Shown: piece after piece, positions 51,356-59,665 of the stretch | Numbering within the stretch: the stretch's first letter is position 1 | How the letters are laid out: every line of letters begins with the position of its first letter | Assembly (NCBI RefSeq): GCF_900292075.1 | Contig: NZ_OLMV01000002.1 | Location: 558,001-622,000 of the forward strand | Length of the DNA stretch: 64,000 bases | Direction of reading: 5' to 3' | Source: Microbacterium timonense | GTDB lineage: Bacteria > Actinomycetota > Actinomycetes > Actinomycetales > Microbacteriaceae | Translations under genes and position numbers: made by a program | Notes under the pieces: generated by a model | The model's input: the letters and a program-made list of their open reading frames with translations, nothing else | Told to the model about the DNA's origin: nothing | Databases searched by the model: none

Positions 51356-53968
51356 ATGTCCGTCATCGTCGACGCCCCCCGCATCGAACACCACCGCGAG
51401 CCGCTCGGCATCGGGGAACGGATGCCGCGCCTCTCGTGGCGCATCTCCTCGGCTCCGTCGGGGTGGCGTCAGACGGGCTACTCCATCGAGGTGACCCGAG
51501 GCGTCGAGACGACGACATATGTCGTCGACTCCGTCGACCAGGTGCTCGTCGACTGGCCCGCGGCGCCGCTGAGCTCGCGGGAGATCGTCACCGTGCGCGT
51601 GGCGGTGCGCGGGGCCGATGGCGCCTGGTCGGCGGCATCCGCTCCCACCACCCTGGAAGCGGGGCTGCTGGAGCCGACCGACTGGGTCGCAAGACCCGTC
51701 GGATCGTTCCGGAATGAGAACCCGCATTCCGACGAGCGTCGCCCCTCGCTGGTGCGCCGCGGGTTCGAGGCGCGGGAAGGGCTGGTGCGCGCCCGCCTGT
51801 ACGCCACCGCGCATGGCGTGTACGAGGCGGAGCTCAACGGTCGGCGCGTCGGCGACGACACGCTCTCACCGGGCTGGACGGTGTACGGGAAGCGGCTGCG
51901 CTACTACACCTACGACGTCACGGAGCTCATCGAGCCCGGTGCCAACGCGATCGGTGCGTGGCTCGGCGACGGGTGGTACCGCGGCCGGCTCGGCTGGCGC
52001 GGCGGTTTCCGCAACGTCTACGGCTACGATCAGTCGTTCCTCGGTCAGCTCGAGCTGACATACGCCGACGGCAGCCGCGAGATCGTGGCGACCGACGTGT
52101 CGTGGCGGTCGGCACCGAGCCCCATCATCGCGAGCGGCCTCTACGACGGGGAGGACTATGACGCCCGCGAGGAGCAGCGCGGCTGGTCGACGCCGGCCTT
52201 CGACGACTCCGCGTGGGACGGCGTACAGGAGCGCCACCGCGATCCGGCCACCCTCGTCGCGCCGACCGCCCCGCCGGTGCGCGCCACGCAGGAGCTGCGA
52301 CCGGTCGCGGTGCTGACGGGGCCGAGCGGCTCGCGCATCCTCGACTTCGGGCAGAACCTCGTCGGGCGCGTGCGCATCCGCGTGTCAGGCCAGGCGGGGA
52401 CGACCGTGACACTGCGCACCGCCGAGGTCATGCAGGACGGCGAGATCTACACCCGACCGCTGCGCGCCGCGCGTTCGACCGACAACTACACGCTCGCAGG
52501 CCGCGAGGTCGAGGAGTGGGAGCCGCGGTTCACCTTCCACGGCTTCCGCTACGTCGAGGTGTCAGGCTGGCCGGGCGACCTCGATGCCGATGCCGCCGCC
52601 GGGGCGCTCGTCGCCCGGGTGTACCACACCGACCTCGAGCGCACCGGGTGGTTCTCGTCGTCCGATCCGGCCCTCAACCAGCTGCACCAGAACGTCGTCT
52701 GGGGCATGCGCGGCAACTTCGTCGACATCCCGACGGACTGCCCGCAGCGCGACGAACGCATCGGCTGGACCGGCGACATCCAGGTCTTCGGGCCCACCGC
52801 CGCGACGCTGTACGACGTCTCGGGCATGCTCTCGGGGTGGCTCCGGGATGTCGCGATCGAGCAGCTTCCCGACGGCACGGTGCCCTGGTACGTGCCGGTG
52901 ATCCCCGCGGTCGACAAGTGGACGCCGCTGCGCCCCGGCGCCGCCTGGGGAGACGTCGCGACCCTGCTGCCGTGGACCCTCTACGAGCGCTTCGGCGACA
53001 CGGGCGTGCTGCGCGCCCAGTCCGACAGCGCCCGCCGATGGGTCGACCTGCTCGCGCGGCTGTCGGGACCGTCGCGGCTGTGGGACACCGGGTTCCAGCT
53101 GGGCGACTGGCTCGACCCGGCCGCCCCGCCGGACGACCCGGCGGACGCCCTGACCGACCGCTATCTCGTGGCGACCGCGTACTTCGCCAAGTCCGCGCGG
53201 ACCGTCGCGCAGATGGCCGAGGTGCTGGGCCTGTCGGCCGATGCGGCGCGGTACCACGCGCTCGCCGACGAGGTCGTCGCGGCCTTCGAGGGCGCGTATG
53301 TCCACGACGACGGGACGATGACCAGCGATGCCCAGACGGCGTATGCGCTGGGGCTGAGGTTCGGCCTGATCACCGATCCGGACAGGCGGGATGCCGCAGC
53401 CGCCCGGCTCGCCGAGCTCGTGCATGCGGCAGGCAACCGTATCGCCACCGGGTTCGTCGGCACGCCGCTGGTATCCGATGCGCTCAGTTCGGGCGGTCAG
53501 ATCGCCGCGGCGTACGACCTGATCCTGGAGCGCGAGTGCCCCTCGTGGCTGTACCAGGTCGAGCAGGGGGCGACGACCGTCTGGGAGCGCTGGGACTCGC
53601 TCCTGCCCGACGGCACGGTCAACCCGGGGCAGATGACCTCGTTCAACCACTACGCCCTCGGCGCAGTCGCCGACTGGATGCACCGTGTGATCGCCGGCCT
53701 GGCGCCCGCGGAGCCCGGGTACCGGCGGATCCGCTTCGCCCCGCGCCCGGGCGGCGGGCTCACCTCCGCGTCGGCGCGGCAGCTCACTCCGTACGGCGAG
53801 GCGGCGATCACCTGGCGCCGCGAGGACGGCGACCTGCACGTGGAGATGACGGTGCCGGTCGGAGCCGAGGCCGTGCTCGATGTGGAAGGGACCCCAGAAG
53901 AGACGCTGGCCCCCGGCATCCACACCCGCGTCGTGCCCCTGCCGGCGCCCACTCCCGTCAACGCCTAG
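51356..53968 (+). CDS. Glycoside hydrolase family 78 alpha-L-rhamnosidase
   Basis: An 870-aa GH78 enzyme with the standard layout. An N-terminal beta domain (RLSWRISSAPSGWRQTGYSI) is followed by a rhamnosidase N-domain (RARLYATAHGVYEAELNGRR; DDTLSPGWTVYGKRLRYYTY). A concanavalin-like domain (ILDFGQNLVGRVRIRVSGQA) precedes the (alpha/alpha)6 barrel carrying DIPTDCPQRDERIGWTGD (~461), the acidic catalytic segment. ATTVWERWDSLLPDGTVNPG and SFNHYALGAVADW lie near the end. No signal peptide: intracellular release of L-rhamnose from oligosaccharides or flavonoid glycosides. The ATG at 51356 has AGGG upstream. Regulation is likely by the divergent LacI. Confidence 0.95.
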   Translation: MSVIVDAPRIEHHREPLGIGERMPRLSWRISSAPSGWRQTGYSIEVTRGVETTTYVVDSVDQVLVDWPAAPLSSREIVTVRVAVRGADGAWSAASAPTTLEAGLLEPTDWVARPVGSFRNENPHSDERRPSLVRRGFEAREGLVRARLYATAHGVYEAELNGRRVGDDTLSPGWTVYGKRLRYYTYDVTELIEPGANAIGAWLGDGWYRGRLGWRGGFRNVYGYDQSFLGQLELTYADGSREIVATDVSWRSAPSPIIASGLYDGEDYDAREEQRGWSTPAFDDSAWDGVQERHRDPATLVAPTAPPVRATQELRPVAVLTGPSGSRILDFGQNLVGRVRIRVSGQAGTTVTLRTAEVMQDGEIYTRPLRAARSTDNYTLAGREVEEWEPRFTFHGFRYVEVSGWPGDLDADAAAGALVARVYHTDLERTGWFSSSDPALNQLHQNVVWGMRGNFVDIPTDCPQRDERIGWTGDIQVFGPTAATLYDVSGMLSGWLRDVAIEQLPDGTVPWYVPVIPAVDKWTPLRPGAAWGDVATLLPWTLYERFGDTGVLRAQSDSARRWVDLLARLSGPSRLWDTGFQLGDWLDPAAPPDDPADALTDRYLVATAYFAKSARTVAQMAEVLGLSADAARYHALADEVVAAFEGAYVHDDGTMTSDAQTAYALGLRFGLITDPDRRDAAAARLAELVHAAGNRIATGFVGTPLVSDALSSGGQIAAAYDLILERECPSWLYQVEQGATTVWERWDSLLPDGTVNPGQMTSFNHYALGAVADWMHRVIAGLAPAEPGYRRIRFAPRPGGGLTSASARQLTPYGEAAITWRREDGDLHVEMTVPVGAEAVLDVEGTPEETLAPGIHTRVVPLPAPTPVNA

Positions 53969-54004
53969 CCCGCCCGCGGCGCTCCCTCCGCCCCCGCTGT
54001 CTCG

Positions 54005-54065
54005 TTTGACTTGCGCTGAACGTACGCATTTCGCCCCTTCTGGCGTACGTTCAGCGCAAGTGAAC
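54005..54065. repeat. Palindromic repeat P1, copy 2
   Basis: Arms at 54005-54027 and 54043-54065 pair over 23 bp with mismatches only near the outer end; the core is ACTTGCGCTGAACGTACGC. The 15-nt loop length equals that of copy 1 at 3035-3095 although the loop sequences differ. It lies 36 bp after the GH78 stop. Confidence 0.8.
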
Positions 54066-54190
54066 GTGTTCAGTGGGGCACGAGCGAGCGTCGGCGCCGG
54101 CGAACGGTCGGGGCGCACTGGCGTTGCGCGCGCGGAGTGAATATCCTTTCGTTAGCGAATCGTCAGTCGAATCGCGCGATCGGAGTCGCC

Positions 54191-55168
54191 GTGCCACTCA
54201 CGCCCTACACCCGGCCCGCCGACGGGCAGGTGCGCCTGCTCACGAAGGTCGCCCGCATGTACCACGAGCGCGGGGTCCGGCAGGCCGACATTGCGGCTGC
54301 GCTCAATATCTCACAGGCCAAGGTGTCGCGTCTGCTCAAGCGGGCCGAATCGGTGGGCATCGTCCGCACCATCGTGACCGTCGCACCGGGCGTCTACGCC
54401 GAGCTCGAAGAGCAGCTCGAGGAGAAGTACGGCCTGGCCGAGGCAGTCGTCGTCGACGTCGATCCCGACGCCGACGAGGGCGAGCTGCTGGCCTCACTCG
54501 GCGCCGGCGCCGCCGCCTACCTCGAGGCGACCCTGTCCGGCAGCGACCGGATCGGCGTCTCATCGTGGAGCCAGACGATCCTCGCGATGGTCGACCGGAT
54601 GCGGCCCTTCACGGTTCGCGGCGCGACGGAGGTCGTGCAGCTGCTCGGTGGTGTGGGCGCGCCGGAGGCACAGAGCCACTCCAATCGCATCCTCGGGGAG
54701 CTGGCGCGCACCCTCGGCGCCGAGCCCGTGTACGTGCAGGCTCCTGGAGTGGTCGGAGACCCGGCGATCCGCGACAGCCTCCTGCGGGACCCCTCGATGC
54801 AGGAAGTCGCGCGCCACTGGAACGAGCTGACGATGGCCATCATGGGCATCGGCAGCATCGAGCCGTCGGATGTGCTCGCCACCAGCGGAAACGCGTTCCC
54901 GCCCGAGGAGCGGCAGGCCCTGCTGGACGAGGGCGCCGTCGGCGACATCTGCCACCGCATCTTCCGCACCGACGGCTCACTCGTGCGCGGCGCCGTGGAC
55001 GACCGCATCATCGCGATCACGGTCGAGAACCTGCTGCGCATCCCCCGCCGCGTCGGCATCGCCGGCGGCGAGCGCAAGCTCGAGGCGATCCACGGCGCAC
55101 TCGCGGGCGACTGGGTCACGACCCTCGTCACCGACGTGCGCTCGGCGGAGGCTCTCGCCGAGCGCTGA
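54191..55168 (+). CDS. SorC/DeoR-type sugar-binding transcriptional regulator
   Basis: A 325-aa SorC-family regulator. An N-terminal HTH (VARMYHERGVRQADIAAALN, then ISQAKVSRLLKRAESVGIV) is followed by the SorC sugar-binding domain (GAGAAAYLEATLSGSDRIGV, VVQLLGGVGAPEAQSHSNRI, MGIGSIEPSDVLATSGNA). These regulators sense phosphorylated sugars. The GTG at 54191 is preferred because GGAG lies 5 nt upstream; an in-frame GTG at 54137 would add 18 residues. The short palindrome TTCGTTAGCGAA (54148-54159) before the start may be its own operator. It probably controls the sugar ABC operon and the GH127-oiaX-oiaK operon. Confidence 0.9.
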   Translation: MPLTPYTRPADGQVRLLTKVARMYHERGVRQADIAAALNISQAKVSRLLKRAESVGIVRTIVTVAPGVYAELEEQLEEKYGLAEAVVVDVDPDADEGELLASLGAGAAAYLEATLSGSDRIGVSSWSQTILAMVDRMRPFTVRGATEVVQLLGGVGAPEAQSHSNRILGELARTLGAEPVYVQAPGVVGDPAIRDSLLRDPSMQEVARHWNELTMAIMGIGSIEPSDVLATSGNAFPPEERQALLDEGAVGDICHRIFRTDGSLVRGAVDDRIIAITVENLLRIPRRVGIAGGERKLEAIHGALAGDWVTTLVTDVRSAEALAER

Positions 55169-55194
55169 CCCCCGGGGCCCGACCGGGCGCGCAC

Positions 55195-55258
55195 TCCTCA
55201 AATGAGGACGACGCCCGAGATGAGGACGAACCACGACGGAGGCATCCTCATCTCGGCG
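55195..55258. repeat. Compound palindrome P5 after the SorC gene
   Basis: TCCTCA-AA-TGAGGA (55195-55208) is followed by a larger inverted repeat with arms CGCCCGAGATGAGGA (55212-55226) and TCCTCATCTCGGCG (55245-55258, one extra C on the left). It sits between the convergent SorC and racemase-family genes, so termination on either strand is possible. Confidence 0.6.
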
Positions 55259-55339
55259 CAACTCCTCAACTCGGGAAACGTCCGGCCAGTTGCGACCCCA
55301 CCGCCGGGGATATCCACCGCCGTGAATCGACCCGCCGCC

Positions 55340-55535
55340 GCCGAGCGGCCCTACCCCCACAGACTCCGCGCGACTCCGCCAGGCGCCGACCTTGCAAGTC
55401 GCCATACGCCCGAGCGGCTCCGCCAGGCGTCGAAACCCCGAGCGACCGCGCCGGCCCCGGAGCGACTCCGCCGGGCGTCACACTCCGGGGCGCCAGGCCG
55501 TCACACCCCGAGCGCCTCCGCGAGGCGCTCGACGC
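55340..55535. repeat. Degenerate tandem repeats running into the end of the racemase-family gene
   Basis: Several imperfect copies of a unit like GAGCGnCTCCGCCnGGCGTC follow one another, for example GAGCGGCTCCGCCAGGCGTC near 55412 and GAGCGACTCCGCCGGGCGTC near 55460. The last copy is the 3' end of the minus-strand gene ending at 55501. The 332-bp gap 55169-55500 otherwise holds only palindrome P5. The repeats look like decayed duplications of the gene end. Confidence 0.5.
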
Positions 55536-56160
55536 CCAGGCGCGGGCTGGTGAGCACCGGCACGTCGACGGTGACCGCGTCGGCGGCGGATGCCATGGAT
55601 GCCTGAGCCAAGACGATGACGTCGGCCTCGGCCGCACCCCGCACGATGGCCGCAGCGACCAGCCGGTCGTGCGTCTCGCGGTCGCCGCCTGCGACAGCCG
55701 CGAAGGCGCCCTCGATGACCTCGCTCGAGAACTCCGGCTCCACGCCGGCGAGGGCGGCTCGTTCCTGCAGCAGCCCCAGGGTGGGGCGGCACGTCGTCGG
55801 CAGCGTCGCGAGCACCCGCACCCGCCGCCCGGAGCGCACGGCGGCATCGGCCATCGCCTCGTCCACGCGCAGCACCGGCACTCCCGCGGCCGCTGCAGCG
55901 GGCGCGGCCAGCTCGGAGATCGACGAGCACGTGAACATCACGGCATCCGCGCCCCCCGCCGCCGCCGCGCGCACCAGGTCGTCGATGCGCTCGGGCACCG
56001 AATCGGCGCGCGCGGGATCCCCGAGGTCGGCGACGATGCGGTCATCGAGGTAGTTCACGACCGTCGCGCCGGGGAGGAACTCGGCTGCCAGCGCGCCGAA
56101 GGGCCCGATGTTGACGGCACCGGTGTGCAGGAACGCGATGCGAGGTGCGGACGAAGACAT
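55501..56160 (-). CDS. Aspartate/glutamate racemase-superfamily protein
   Basis: A 219-aa Asp/Glu/hydantoin racemase-fold protein. It starts RIAFLHTGAVNIGPFGALAA. The first catalytic Cys is in VMFTCSSISELAAPAA (residue ~78). Where racemases usually have a second Cys motif, this protein reads VIVLAQASMASA, with no Cys, so two-base racemisation is doubtful. It could be an isomerase, decarboxylase or lyase on a small hydroxy or keto acid. It is the last gene of the sugar ABC operon, 20 bp after the permease gene, with a GGAAGG site. Its link to sugar uptake is unexplained. Confidence 0.75.
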   Translation of the reverse strand: MSSSAPRIAFLHTGAVNIGPFGALAAEFLPGATVVNYLDDRIVADLGDPARADSVPERIDDLVRAAAAGGADAVMFTCSSISELAAPAAAAAGVPVLRVDEAMADAAVRSGRRVRVLATLPTTCRPTLGLLQERAALAGVEPEFSSEVIEGAFAAVAGGDRETHDRLVAAAIVRGAAEADVIVLAQASMASAADAVTVDVPVLTSPRLGVERLAEALGV

Positions 56161-56180
56161 GCAGTCAGCCTTCCAGTGAT

Positions 56181-57101
56181 TCAGCCCTTGAGGGCGCCGC
56201 CGGCCATGCCGGCCATGATCTTCTTGTTCAGCGTCAGGAAGACGATCAGCAGCACGACGATGTTGATGCTCACCGCCGCGAAGAGCGGTCCGTACTGCGT
56301 CGAACCGTACTCGTCGCTCAGGCTCAGCAGGCCCACCTGGATCGTGGCGAGCTCGGGCCGGGTTGTGAACGTCAGGGCGATGAGCAGGTCGTTCCAGACG
56401 CTGAAGAACTGCACCAGACCCACCGTCAGGATCGCGTTCTTCATCATCGGGATGCCGATCACGAAGAAGGATCGCAACGGGCCCGAGCCGTCGACCGTTG
56501 CGGCCTCGAAGATCTCGCGCGGCACGGAACGGAAGTACGTCGCCATGAGGAACGTCGTCAACGGCAGCCCCATGACGGTGTACGTGATGATGAGGGGCAG
56601 CAGCGAGTCGGTGATGCCCATCCGGAAGTACACGATGAACAGCGGCACCAGGATCATCTGGCCGGGCACCATGATGCCGGCCAGCACGTACAGCAGGACG
56701 GCGTTGCGCCCCTTCCAGATCATGACTTCGAGCGCGTAGCCCGCGGCGACACCGATGAAGACGATCAGCAGCACGGAGGGGATGGTGACCAGGATGCTGT
56801 TCAGATAGTTCTGCGCGACGTTCCCGTTGGTGAGGGCGATCACGTAGTTGTCGAAGTTCCAGGTCTCGGGCAGGGCCAGCGCCGGGTTGGAGAGGAACTC
56901 CGACTGCGTCTTGAACGAGCCGAGCACCATCCACACCTGCGGGTACAGCACGACCACCATGAGGATCGCGACGACGATCCACACCGGCACGCGACGCAGC
57001 AGTCGCAGCGTGGTGCGCCGGGCGCGGCTCGGGGCCGGCTTGCGGCGTGTGGGAACGGCGACTGTGGCCGGGGCATCCGTCGGCATCATCGTCGTGGTCA
57101 T
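56181..57101 (-). CDS. Sugar ABC transporter permease (MalG-like)
   Basis: A 306-aa inner-membrane permease of the carbohydrate-uptake (CUT1) type. A basic N-terminal tail precedes six helices: VPVWIVVAILMVVVLYPQVW first, then VTIPSVLLIVFIGVAAGYAL and YVLAGIMVPGQMILVPLFIV. The EAA loop is EIFEAATVDGSGPLRSFFVI (~205), and the protein ends NKKIMAGMAGGALKG, typical of MalG/UgpE proteins. It forms the channel with the MalF-like partner 1 bp upstream. No ATPase gene is present in this operon, so a shared MsiK-type ATPase is likely. Confidence 0.93.
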   Translation of the reverse strand: MTTTMMPTDAPATVAVPTRRKPAPSRARRTTLRLLRRVPVWIVVAILMVVVLYPQVWMVLGSFKTQSEFLSNPALALPETWNFDNYVIALTNGNVAQNYLNSILVTIPSVLLIVFIGVAAGYALEVMIWKGRNAVLLYVLAGIMVPGQMILVPLFIVYFRMGITDSLLPLIITYTVMGLPLTTFLMATYFRSVPREIFEAATVDGSGPLRSFFVIGIPMMKNAILTVGLVQFFSVWNDLLIALTFTTRPELATIQVGLLSLSDEYGSTQYGPLFAAVSINIVVLLIVFLTLNKKIMAGMAGGALKG

Positions 57102-57102
57102 G

Positions 57103-57984
57103 TCAGACCTCCGCCTTCCGCCGCGACGACCGGAAGATCGCGAGCGTGAACACCAGGCACAGCAGCGTCAGCACGAGAGCGATCGTGGAGCCGTACCCGT
57201 ACTCCGCGTACTCGAACGCGGTGCGGTACATGTACAGGGTGAGCGGGGCGGTCGAGGTGCCCGGACCGCCGTTGTTGAGGGCCAGCAGGCTGTCGAACAC
57301 CTTGAGCGTCGCGTTGAGGCTGAAGATGATCGACGACAGCAGGATCGGAAGCGACAGCGGCACGATGATGTGGCGCACGAGCTTCAGCCCGTTCGCGCCG
57401 TCGAGCCGGGCGGACTCGATGACCTCTTCGGGGATGTCGAGCAGGCCCGCGTACAGCAGCACGGCGTAGAAGCCCATCGACCCCCACAGGGTCATCACGA
57501 TCGCGACCGTCATGGTGCCGGCGGTCGAGGCGAGCACCTCGACGCTCTCGCCGCCGAAGAAGTTGATGATGTCGTTGACCGGCCCCTGGTTCTCACCGAC
57601 CGCCACGAAGCTCTTGAACAGCAGCGCGACCGCGACCGTGGGGAGGATCGCCGGGAAGAACACGATGGTGCGCACGAACGACGAGCCCTTGCGCAGGACG
57701 AAGACGTAGAGGAGGGCGAGGCCGTAGCCGAGGGCGACCTGACCGATCGTGGCGACGATCGCGAAGAAGACGCTCACCCACATGGACTGCAGCGCGGCAC
57801 CGTCGGTGAAGAAGGTGGCGAAGTTCTGGAAGCCGACCCACTCGAAGCCGCGGAGGGTGTTGCCCTCGAAGAACGAGAGCCCGAAGGACCATGCCACCGG
57901 CACGATCTTGAGGAGCGTGTACAGCAGGAGCGCGGGCGCCAGCAGGATGAAGATCGTCTTGCGATCTCCGAAGATCGAGTTCAT
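57103..57984 (-). CDS. Sugar ABC transporter permease (MalF-like)
   Basis: A 293-aa CUT1 permease with six helices. IFILLAPALLLYTLLKIVPV (residues ~10-29), FEWVGFQNFATFF (~48), VRTIVFFPAILPTVAVALLF (~105) and the EAA loop EEVIESARLDGANGLKLVRH (~185) are followed by FDSLLALNNGGPGTSTAPLT, a typical UgpA/MalF segment. It pairs with the MalG-like permease. The gap of 102 bp to the binding-protein gene contains a long stem-loop. Confidence 0.93.
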   Translation of the reverse strand: MNSIFGDRKTIFILLAPALLLYTLLKIVPVAWSFGLSFFEGNTLRGFEWVGFQNFATFFTDGAALQSMWVSVFFAIVATIGQVALGYGLALLYVFVLRKGSSFVRTIVFFPAILPTVAVALLFKSFVAVGENQGPVNDIINFFGGESVEVLASTAGTMTVAIVMTLWGSMGFYAVLLYAGLLDIPEEVIESARLDGANGLKLVRHIIVPLSLPILLSSIIFSLNATLKVFDSLLALNNGGPGTSTAPLTLYMYRTAFEYAEYGYGSTIALVLTLLCLVFTLAIFRSSRRKAEV

Positions 57985-58017
57985 CGGGCGGTTGCCTTCT
58001 CCCGGGATTTCTGGAGT

Positions 58018-58079
58018 GTGCCGGCCTCCCCCGAGCCTACGCGGGCTGGGCTCGCGAGGCCGTACGGGAAGGCCGGCAC
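58018..58079 (-). promoter_or_regulatory. Intercistronic stem-loop between sugar-binding protein and permease genes
   Basis: GTGCCGGCCT (58018-58027) pairs perfectly with AGGCCGGCAC (58070-58079), and shorter stems can form inside. Like the hairpin in the other ABC operon (30700-30723), it probably raises the ratio of binding protein to permease by stabilising the upstream message. Confidence 0.6.
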
Positions 58080-58086
58080 GGTGTCG

Positions 58087-59421
58087 TCACTTGTTGGCGT
58101 CGAGGCTCGCCTGGAGGTCGGCCATGTAGTCCTCGGGGCTCATCTGCCCCGTGGTCAGCAGCGTGACGTTGGTCGAGGCGAGGGAGTTGCTCTTCGGGTC
58201 GAACAGGGCCTCGAACCACAGCACGGTCTCATCGATGCCCTCGATGCGCTCCTGGATCTCGGCGGTGTTCTCCGAGATGTCGGTGACCTCGCCGTTGACC
58301 TTGAAACCCGAGATCACGCCCGCGTCCTGGAGCGCCTGCTGCCCGTAGTTCTCGGCGATGCAGCTGATCCAGTCCTGGACCTTGGGGCCGAACTGCTTGG
58401 CGTTGACGATCATCGGCGCGCCGGCGTTCGCGGGGTACTGGTCGATCGAGCCCTTGCCGCCGTCGACCGCCGGAAACGGCATGAAGCCCACGTTCTCGCC
58501 GCCGATCTCGTTGCGCTCCGGGTCGTTGATGGCGCTCAGCAGCCAGGTGCCGTCGTAGGTCATCGCCGCTTTGCCGGTGAGGAACATGTTCGAGGAGGTG
58601 TCGCCGTCGCGCGTCGAGAAGCCCTCGCCGAAGTAGCCGGCCTCAGCGAAGTCCGCGAGCGCCTGGGCGCCGGCGACGTACTCCGGGTCGGTGAGCTTCG
58701 CGTCGCCGTTCTGGATGTCGACCATCGCGTCGGGGCCGACGTTGCGGTAGATGTACATGCCCATGATGCGCGTGAGCGGCCAGCCGTTCGCACCCGCCTC
58801 GGTCATCGGCGTGATGCCCGCCTCCTGCAGCGTCGCGGCTGCGTCGACCAGGTCGTCCCACGTCTGGGGCTCTTCGATGCCGTTGTCGGCGAAGATCTGC
58901 TTGTTGTAGAAGATGCCCTCGATGTTGTACTGGTACGGCATCGAGAACATGCCGCCGTAGACCTGCTCGACGGTGGATGCCGCGGCCGGGAGCACGTTGT
59001 CCCACGTGCCGGCGTCCTCCAGAGCGGCCTTGAGGTCGCCGACCAGGCCCGCCTTGCCGAGGTCACCGTCGGGACGGATGAGCGCGGTGCCGGCGATCGT
59101 GTGCGTTGCCAGCGCGTTCTGGCTGGCCAGCAGCGTGACTTTCTGGACGACGTCGGCCTGCGCGACCTTCTGGTGCTCGATGGGCAGGGCCTCGTTCTCC
59201 GCCTTGCAGGCGCCCTCGGCGAGCGCGTCGAGCTCGTCCGACAGGACGGGGTTCTCGTTCGCCGTCATGATGGTGAACGCGTCGGGGTCCGTGCCGCCGG
59301 CGCCGCCGGCTGCCGAAGACCCCGAGTCGCCGCTGCCGCCGGCGCAGGCAGCCAGCGGCACGACCGCGGCGAGGGCGAGACCGAGCGCCGCGATGCGGCG
59401 ACGGTTGCTGCGTGTGTTCAT
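58087..59421 (-). CDS. Sugar ABC transporter substrate-binding lipoprotein
   Basis: A 444-aa CUT1 solute-binding protein. The lipoprotein signal ends in the lipobox LAAC (mature Cys at ~26) and is followed by a Gly-Ser-rich linker. The two-lobed domain has AFTIMTANENPVLSDELDAL, VEQVYGGMFSMPYQYNIEGI (~150), FYNKQIFADNGIEEPQTWDD (~170) and GKAAMTYDGTWLLSAIND (~275). The ATG at 59421 is preceded by GGAGG at good spacing, which rules out the longer upstream extension. With its neighbours it would import an oligosaccharide or sugar released from plant glycans; an apiose-containing ligand is possible. Confidence 0.93.
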   Translation of the reverse strand: MNTRSNRRRIAALGLALAAVVPLAACAGGSGDSGSSAAGGAGGTDPDAFTIMTANENPVLSDELDALAEGACKAENEALPIEHQKVAQADVVQKVTLLASQNALATHTIAGTALIRPDGDLGKAGLVGDLKAALEDAGTWDNVLPAAASTVEQVYGGMFSMPYQYNIEGIFYNKQIFADNGIEEPQTWDDLVDAAATLQEAGITPMTEAGANGWPLTRIMGMYIYRNVGPDAMVDIQNGDAKLTDPEYVAGAQALADFAEAGYFGEGFSTRDGDTSSNMFLTGKAAMTYDGTWLLSAINDPERNEIGGENVGFMPFPAVDGGKGSIDQYPANAGAPMIVNAKQFGPKVQDWISCIAENYGQQALQDAGVISGFKVNGEVTDISENTAEIQERIEGIDETVLWFEALFDPKSNSLASTNVTLLTTGQMSPEDYMADLQASLDANK

Positions 59422-59467
59422 AGCGTCCTCCTTGACGACGACCATGCGGGTGAAAGGTACGAGCACG

Positions 59468-59509
59468 ACAGTAGGCAGGAATTCGACGTGTGTCAACAGT
59501 CAGTACTGA
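59468..59509 (-). promoter_or_regulatory. Promoter of the sugar ABC operon with an upstream palindrome
   Basis: On the minus strand a consensus -35 TTGACA (59496-59491) and a -10 TACTGT (59473-59468) are separated by 17 bp. The perfect palindrome TCAGTACTGA (59500-59509) lies just upstream of the -35 and is a candidate regulator site. Confidence 0.65.
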
Positions 59510-59544
59510 AATTCTATTCACTTTGAGACGATTCAGTGGTTAGA

Positions 59545-59591
59545 CTGCATTTCCATGCAGCGTTGCGAGAACTTTCAGCGCTGTCTAGTCT
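59545..59591 (+). promoter_or_regulatory. Promoter of the GH127-oiaX-oiaK operon with an upstream palindrome
   Basis: A -35 TTGCGA (59563-59568) and a -10 TAGTCT (59586-59591) are 17 bp apart. The perfect dyad CTGCAT-TTCC-ATGCAG (59545-59560) ends 2 bp before the -35. It may bind the SorC or another local regulator. The start codon lies 74 bp downstream of the -10. Confidence 0.6.
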
Positions 59592-59665
59592 GACCGCATC
59601 GGTCCCTTGCTTGCCGCGACGCCGCGACCGGCACGAGACTGAACGCCACCCCGGAAGGAACCGCC

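Noticed and set aside
54137..54190. Earlier GTG start for the SorC regulator
   Set aside because: It has no clear ribosome-binding site and the added residues are not typical of the family, whereas GTG 54191 has GGAG 5 nt upstream.
59422..59496. Longer N-terminus for the sugar-binding protein
   Set aside because: It would place 25 extra residues before a textbook lipoprotein signal and run into the promoter; GGAGG precedes ATG 59421.
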